Part shown: one piece after another, positions 60,231-64,000 of the stretch
How positions within the stretch are numbered: position 1 is the first letter of the stretch
Layout of the letters: every line of letters starts with the position of its first letter
NCBI GenBank assembly: GCA_002419465.1
Contig: DIGE01000001.1
Span: 1 to 64,000, forward strand
Direction of reading: 5' to 3'
DNA length: 64,000 nucleotides
Source of the DNA: Geobacter sp. UBA5730
Lineage (GTDB): Bacteria > Desulfobacterota > Desulfuromonadia > Geobacterales > Pseudopelobacteraceae
Position numbers and translations under genes: made by a program
Notes under the pieces: model-generated
Told to the model about the DNA's origin: nothing
The model's input: only the letters and a program-made list of their open reading frames with translations
Database searches by the model: none

Positions 60231-60719
60231 CTATTCAGTAATACCGCGCCGCGCAGTAAGCTCTTCAGGGGTCTTGAGTAGACGCAAGCCCTCAAATGCT
60301 GCCTTGACAACGTTATGAGGGTTGTTCGACCCCAGACACTTTGACAGGATGTTGTTAACGCCTGCCGCCTCAAAGATGGCCCGTGCAGCACCACCGGCGA
60401 TCACTCCGGTACCAGGCGAAGCAGGTTTCATCAGGATCCGACCGGCGCCGAAACGTCCGATAATCTCATACGGAATCGTCTGGTTCTTGTTAACCGGCAC
60501 CTTGATCAGATTTTTCTTGGCTTGCTCAACACCTTTACGGATGGCCTCGGGGACCTCATTGGCTTTACCCAGCCCATATCCGACATGACCATTGGCATCA
60601 CCCACCACTACGAGAGCCGAAAAACTAAAGCGACGGCCCCCCTTGACCACTTTGGCCACACGGCTGATGTGGACGACCCGGTCAGTCAGGTTCAATTCAT
60701 TCGGATTAACCCTGCTCAC
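60231..60719 (-). CDS. rpsE: 30S ribosomal protein S5
   Basis: The 162-residue protein has VVHISRVAKVVKGGRRFSFSALVVVGD and GYGLGKANEVPEAIRKG, diagnostic of S5. The start has an ordinary ribosome site. Confidence 0.98.
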   Translation of the reverse strand: MSRVNPNELNLTDRVVHISRVAKVVKGGRRFSFSALVVVGDANGHVGYGLGKANEVPEAIRKGVEQAKKNLIKVPVNKNQTIPYEIIGRFGAGRILMKPASPGTGVIAGGAARAIFEAAGVNNILSKCLGSNNPHNVVKAAFEGLRLLKTPEELTARRGITE

Positions 60720-60746
60720 TACCGACCTCCCTGATTGTGTAAAAAC

Positions 60747-61115
60747 TTAGAATTGCAGACCGGCTTCCCGCGCGGCGTCGGCGAGGGCCTGAATGCGACC
60801 ATGATACAGAAAACCGTTACGGTCAAAGACCACGGAACGGATCTCCTTTGCCAAGGCTGCCCTGGCAATTGCCGTGCCCACCGCTGTTGCAGAGGCCTTG
60901 TTACCTGTATGAGCACCAGCAGTGGCAACACCGTCGGCCAGGGTGGAAGCTGCGACCAGAGTCACCCCTGTGGTGTCGTCAATCAGTTGCGCATAGATAT
61001 GATTGGCGCTCTTGAATACGTTCAGGCGCGGGCGTTCTGCATTACCCTTGATCTTCTTACGGACCCTGACCTGACGCTTGAGACGCGTAACTGTCTTTTG
61101 TGATGTCTTTCCCAC
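60747..61115 (-). CDS. rplR: 50S ribosomal protein L18
   Basis: The 122-residue protein has RPRLNVFKSANHIYAQLIDD and the C-terminal FDRNGFLYHGRIQALADAAREAGL, the L18 pattern that binds 5S rRNA. Confidence 0.98.
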   Translation of the reverse strand: MGKTSQKTVTRLKRQVRVRKKIKGNAERPRLNVFKSANHIYAQLIDDTTGVTLVAASTLADGVATAGAHTGNKASATAVGTAIARAALAKEIRSVVFDRNGFLYHGRIQALADAAREAGLQF

Positions 61116-61140
61116 GGTCTACTCCTTACCTTGCAGGTGA

Positions 61141-61680
61141 CTATTTCTTGCCTGTCTTGCCAGCCTTGCGCAGGATCGTTTCGCTGGCGTACTTGATCCC
61201 CTTGCCCTTATACGGCTCGGGACCACGGAACGAACGGATCTTGGCAGCGGTATGACCTACCAGCTCCTTATCAATGCCTTTAACCGAGAGCTTGGTCATC
61301 TTGTCAACATCCACCGTGATGCCCTCGGGCAACTGATAAATGACCGGGTGTGAGTAGCCAAGGCTCAGATGAAGATCGGAACCTTTCAGCTCTGCCCGAT
61401 AACCAACGCCGTTGATCTCCAGGTCGGTCTGATAGCCATTGGTAACACCGATCACCATGTTATTAACCAAGGTGCGGGTCAGACCGTGGGCTGCGCGGGA
61501 GGCGATGGAATCATCAGGGCGCTCCACAGCAACCGAGCTATCCTTGATAACAATGGAGACGGCAGGCATGATCTGACGGCTCAGCTGGCCCTTTGGCCCT
61601 TTGACCGTGACAACCGTGTCAGCTAAGGTGATCGTAACACCTTTAGGTACTTCAATCGGCAATTTCCCGATGCGTGACAT
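61141..61680 (-). CDS. rplF: 50S ribosomal protein L6
   Basis: The 179-residue protein starts MSRIGKLPIEVPKGV and has AAKIRSFRGPEPYKGKGIKY near the C-terminus, the L6 signature. Confidence 0.98.
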   Translation of the reverse strand: MSRIGKLPIEVPKGVTITLADTVVTVKGPKGQLSRQIMPAVSIVIKDSSVAVERPDDSIASRAAHGLTRTLVNNMVIGVTNGYQTDLEINGVGYRAELKGSDLHLSLGYSHPVIYQLPEGITVDVDKMTKLSVKGIDKELVGHTAAKIRSFRGPEPYKGKGIKYASETILRKAGKTGKK

Positions 61681-61713
61681 TGCAGTGGCTCCTTTACAGA
61701 ACTGTTGCGGTGA

Positions 61714-62112
61714 TTACCAGACGGTACAAAGCAGCTCGCCGCCAATACCAGACTGGCGTGCGGTGGCATCCGTCATGATCCCCTGTGAGGTTGAGAGGAT
61801 CGCGATCCCAAGGCCGTTTTTGACCGTAGGGATGGACTCAGCATCCACATAAGAACGACTGCCGGGCTTGCTGATTCGGGTGATTTCGTTGATCACCGGC
61901 TCTTTTTCATCAATGAACTTCAGGTAAACCCTGAGAACACCTTGACGGGTATCAGCAATAACCTTGTAGTTTTTAATGTAACCTTCCTGCTTCAACACCT
62001 GGGCAATATTCACCTTGACGTTGGAGGAAGGGATATCGACCTTTTGTTGCTTAACCATATTCGCATTACGAATCCGGGTCAGCATGTCGGCGATGGGATC
62101 AGTCATTGACAT
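61714..62112 (-). CDS. rpsH: 30S ribosomal protein S8
   Basis: The 132-residue protein has TDPIADMLTRIRNANMVKQ and the C-terminal GLGIAILSTSQGIMTDATAR signature. GGAG lies nine bases before the ATG. Confidence 0.98.
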   Translation of the reverse strand: MSMTDPIADMLTRIRNANMVKQQKVDIPSSNVKVNIAQVLKQEGYIKNYKVIADTRQGVLRVYLKFIDEKEPVINEITRISKPGSRSYVDAESIPTVKNGLGIAILSTSQGIMTDATARQSGIGGELLCTVW

Positions 62113-62139
62113 CGAGACGCACTCCTTGTTGTATCAGCC

Positions 62140-62325
62140 TTACCAGCTGGACTTGATAACGCCGGGGACCTGACCGGCGGACGCATATTTGCGCAGACAG
62201 ATACGGCACATCTGGAATTTCCGATAGTATGCCTTGGGCCGTCCACAGACCGGACAGCGATTATGCTGACGGACCTTGAACTTTGGCGTACGCTGCGATT
62301 TGTTGATCATCGAGACCTTTGCCAC
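62140..62325 (-). CDS. rpsN: 30S ribosomal protein S14, zinc type
   Basis: The 61-residue protein is the short Zn-binding form (Cys pairs CPVC and CRIC, with RKYASAGQVPGVIKSSW closing). Only one S14 gene is seen in the window. Confidence 0.97.
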   Translation of the reverse strand: MAKVSMINKSQRTPKFKVRQHNRCPVCGRPKAYYRKFQMCRICLRKYASAGQVPGVIKSSW

Positions 62326-62356
62326 GAAATCCTCCCGTTGGTTCTCGTTCTACTTT

Positions 62357-62896
62357 TTAATTCCTAAAAGGCATCCCAAAATGCTTCAGAAGTGCTTTGC
62401 CTTCTTCATCAGTTTTGGCAGAGGTCACGATGGTGACGTTCATACCCTTAATTTTGTCAACCTGATCATAGCTGATTTCCGGGAAGATCAGCTGCTCCTT
62501 GATGCCCAGGGTATAATTACCCTGACCGTCAAAAGCATTGCCGGACACTCCCTTGAAGTCACGCACCCGGGCAAGGGCCACATTCATCAGACGATCAAGA
62601 AATTCGTACATCCGATCACGACGCAGCGTCACCATACAGCCGATCGGCATACCTTCACGAAGCTTGAAGCTGGCGATGGATTTCTTGGCCTTGGTAATGA
62701 CAGCCTTCTGGCCGGTGATTGCAGACAACTCGGCTGCGGCGGAGTCAAGAATTTTTATATTCTGGATTGCCTCGCCGAGACCCATGTTTACCACTACCTT
62801 CTCGATACGCGGAACCTGCATCGAACTCTTGTAGTTGAACTCGGTGCGCAGCTTTGGCACTATTTCTTGTTGATATATTTCTTTCAGTCTGGCCAT
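62357..62896 (-). CDS. rplE: 50S ribosomal protein L5
   Basis: The 179-residue protein has MQVPRIEKVVVNMGLGEA and GMNVTIVTSAKTDEEGKALL, the L5 pattern. It binds 5S rRNA. Confidence 0.98.
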   Translation of the reverse strand: MARLKEIYQQEIVPKLRTEFNYKSSMQVPRIEKVVVNMGLGEAIQNIKILDSAAAELSAITGQKAVITKAKKSIASFKLREGMPIGCMVTLRRDRMYEFLDRLMNVALARVRDFKGVSGNAFDGQGNYTLGIKEQLIFPEISYDQVDKIKGMNVTIVTSAKTDEEGKALLKHFGMPFRN

Positions 62897-62913
62897 TGGT
62901 CAAATTCCTCCGC

Positions 62914-63240
62914 TTATTTCTCCAGAGAGATGCCGCACTTCACGCAGGTACGCTGCTTGTCACCATTTTCCAGCACCTTGATCTTGGTGCGGACTGGTTT
63001 GGCACACTTGGAGCAGTACAGCTGTACATTGGAGACATGCAGCGCGGCCTCCTTCTCAACAATGCCACCTGGCTCATTGCCGCGAGCTCGTACATGGCGC
63101 TTAACCATGTTCAAACCCTCGATAATCACCCCGTCCTTTTTGGGCAGAACCTTCTGTACCGTACCGGTCTTGCTCTTGTCTTTACCGGCAATGACCATTA
63201 CCGTATCGCCCTTGGCTACATGAAACTTTTGAGCTTGCAT
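62914..63240 (-). CDS. rplX: 50S ribosomal protein L24
   Basis: The 108-residue protein has the KOW motif GDTVMVIAGKDKSKTG and a C-terminal zinc-ribbon-like tail with CSKC and CVKC. Confidence 0.97.
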   Translation of the reverse strand: MQAQKFHVAKGDTVMVIAGKDKSKTGTVQKVLPKKDGVIIEGLNMVKRHVRARGNEPGGIVEKEAALHVSNVQLYCSKCAKPVRTKIKVLENGDKQRTCVKCGISLEK

Positions 63241-63259
63241 CTGTTTCTCCAGTTGACGT

Positions 63260-63628
63260 TTAAAGTACTTCAGGAGCGAGGGAAATGATCTTCATATACT
63301 TCTTGGCCCGCAGTTCCCGTGCGACCGGACCAAAGATACGGGTACCAATCGGCTCCTTGGCGTTGTTGATTACCACACCCGAATTATCATCAAAACGGAT
63401 ATAAGAGCCATCTGGACGGCCAAGCTCCTTTGCAGTCCTGACAACCACTGCCTTGACCACATCCCCCTTCTTCACCTTCGAGTTAGGCAGCGCCTCGCGG
63501 ACCGAACAAACAATAACATCACCGATCCCTGCGTATTTGCGCTTTGAGCCACCTAGTACCTTGATGCAAAAAAGCTTCTTCGCACCGGAGTTGTCGGCAA
63601 CATCAAGTATTGTTTGCATCTGAATCAT
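63260..63628 (-). CDS. rplN: 50S ribosomal protein L14
   Basis: The 122-residue protein starts MIQMQTILDVADNSGAKK and ends KIISLAPEVL, diagnostic of L14. Confidence 0.98.
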   Translation of the reverse strand: MIQMQTILDVADNSGAKKLFCIKVLGGSKRKYAGIGDVIVCSVREALPNSKVKKGDVVKAVVVRTAKELGRPDGSYIRFDDNSGVVINNAKEPIGTRIFGPVARELRAKKYMKIISLAPEVL

Positions 63629-63651
63629 GCTCGTATCCTCTCTGGGGGCTG

Positions 63652-63909
63652 CTAGGCAGCGCTTTCAAGAATCTGGCGCAGCGACCAGCGCTTGTCCTTG
63701 CTTAAAGGGCGGCATTCAACAATCTGAACCTTATCCCCGGCCTTGCAGCTGTTCTGTTCATCATGGACCTTATACTTCACACTCCGCTTGATGTACTTGT
63801 TATACAGCGGATGCTTCACCAGGCGGTCAACCTTGACGACCACGGTCTTCTCCATCTTGTCACTAATGACAACACCGGTCTGTGTCCGTCTGTTTCCTTG
63901 CTCACCCAT
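63652..63909 (-). CDS. rpsQ: 30S ribosomal protein S17
   Basis: The 85-residue protein has GVVISDKMEKTVVVKVDR and HDEQNSCKAGDKVQIVECRPLSKDKRW (split). I start at the ATG at 63909 (MGEQGNRRT); the longer frame is the overlapping L29 end. Confidence 0.97.
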   Translation of the reverse strand: MGEQGNRRTQTGVVISDKMEKTVVVKVDRLVKHPLYNKYIKRSVKYKVHDEQNSCKAGDKVQIVECRPLSKDKRWSLRQILESAA

Positions 63910-63916
63910 GACCGTA

Positions 63917-64000
63917 CTAACCCCTGCTTTCTGTAAGGATTGTATTGATCCGGGCGATGTCGCTGCGGATCTCGCCAAGCTTGGCAGTATTTTCAAGCCG
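63917..64000 (-). CDS. rpmC: 50S ribosomal protein L29, C-terminal end (partial)
   Basis: The last 27 residues of L29 (RLENTAKLGEIRSDIARIN...) and a TAG stop (63919-63917) are readable before the window ends. The motif matches the helical end of L29, which always precedes rpsQ in this operon. Confidence 0.85.
   Translation of the reverse strand, partial: RLENTAKLGEIRSDIARINTILTESRG

Overview
The window is a chromosomal segment of a Desulfobacterota bacterium, most likely of the Geobacter/Trichlorobacter/Pelobacter group. The pointers are a eukaryote-like citrate synthase with an acetate permease (ActP plus DUF485), a PxxKW Cys-rich protein, nif-type NifU/NifS, an NtrY/NtrX pair, MqnA of the futalosine pathway, and many GGDEF, PilZ and Ser/Thr-kinase signalling genes. 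This is inferred from gene content, not from a database search. Nearly all genes are explained by known families; the interest lies in gene order, broken genes and control sites.

Layout. Positions 1-377 hold the 5' end of a 16S rRNA gene (minus strand) behind tandem promoters that start right at the end of pyk. From 14670 down to 378 the minus strand carries phosphoglucomutase, nifU-nifS, a Phd/PIN toxin-antitoxin pair, a caspase-like protease gene that appears frameshifted ahead of its DUF1566 tail, a DUF4384 protein, then a TCA-cycle run (2-oxoacid dehydrogenase E2, membrane protein, E3, aconitase, pyruvate kinase) with no E1 gene beside it. Positions 14870-20477 hold a PxxKW protein, a NUDIX hydrolase and a TolC-MqnA-GGDEF/EAL run. 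Positions 20498-28088 form one long minus-strand operon: aroC-aroK-aroB-TPR-roadblock-aroQ-pepQ-accB-accC-gcvH.

Positions 28227-34886 hold a signalling block: an FHA gene with an apparently leaderless transcript faces an operon dgt-yfbR-TPR-CHASE2 Ser/Thr kinase-PP2C phosphatase. It combines two HD-family deoxynucleotide hydrolases with a kinase/phosphatase/FHA set and is the best candidate for an undescribed system. Then come yyaL, a scar made of an AAA-ATPase remnant fused to the head of a pseudopilin gene (36946-37386), a PilZ gene, tRNA-Val(CAC), a DUF294 nucleotidyltransferase and the acetate uptake genes.

Positions 42866-53631 carry an acyl-CoA synthetase, an SPFH-GYF protein followed by a truncated zinc-ribbon gene, a PrmA-like methyltransferase, an M24 peptidase, citrate synthase, NtrX/NtrY and a YaaR protein. 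The actP and gltA promoters share a GTATAC palindrome at the same place just after the predicted start site, suggesting joint control of acetate uptake and entry into the TCA cycle. Positions 53704-64000 are the spc/alpha ribosomal operon (partial L29 to L17, minus strand) with secY, adk, map and rpoA; infA is not between map and rpmJ.
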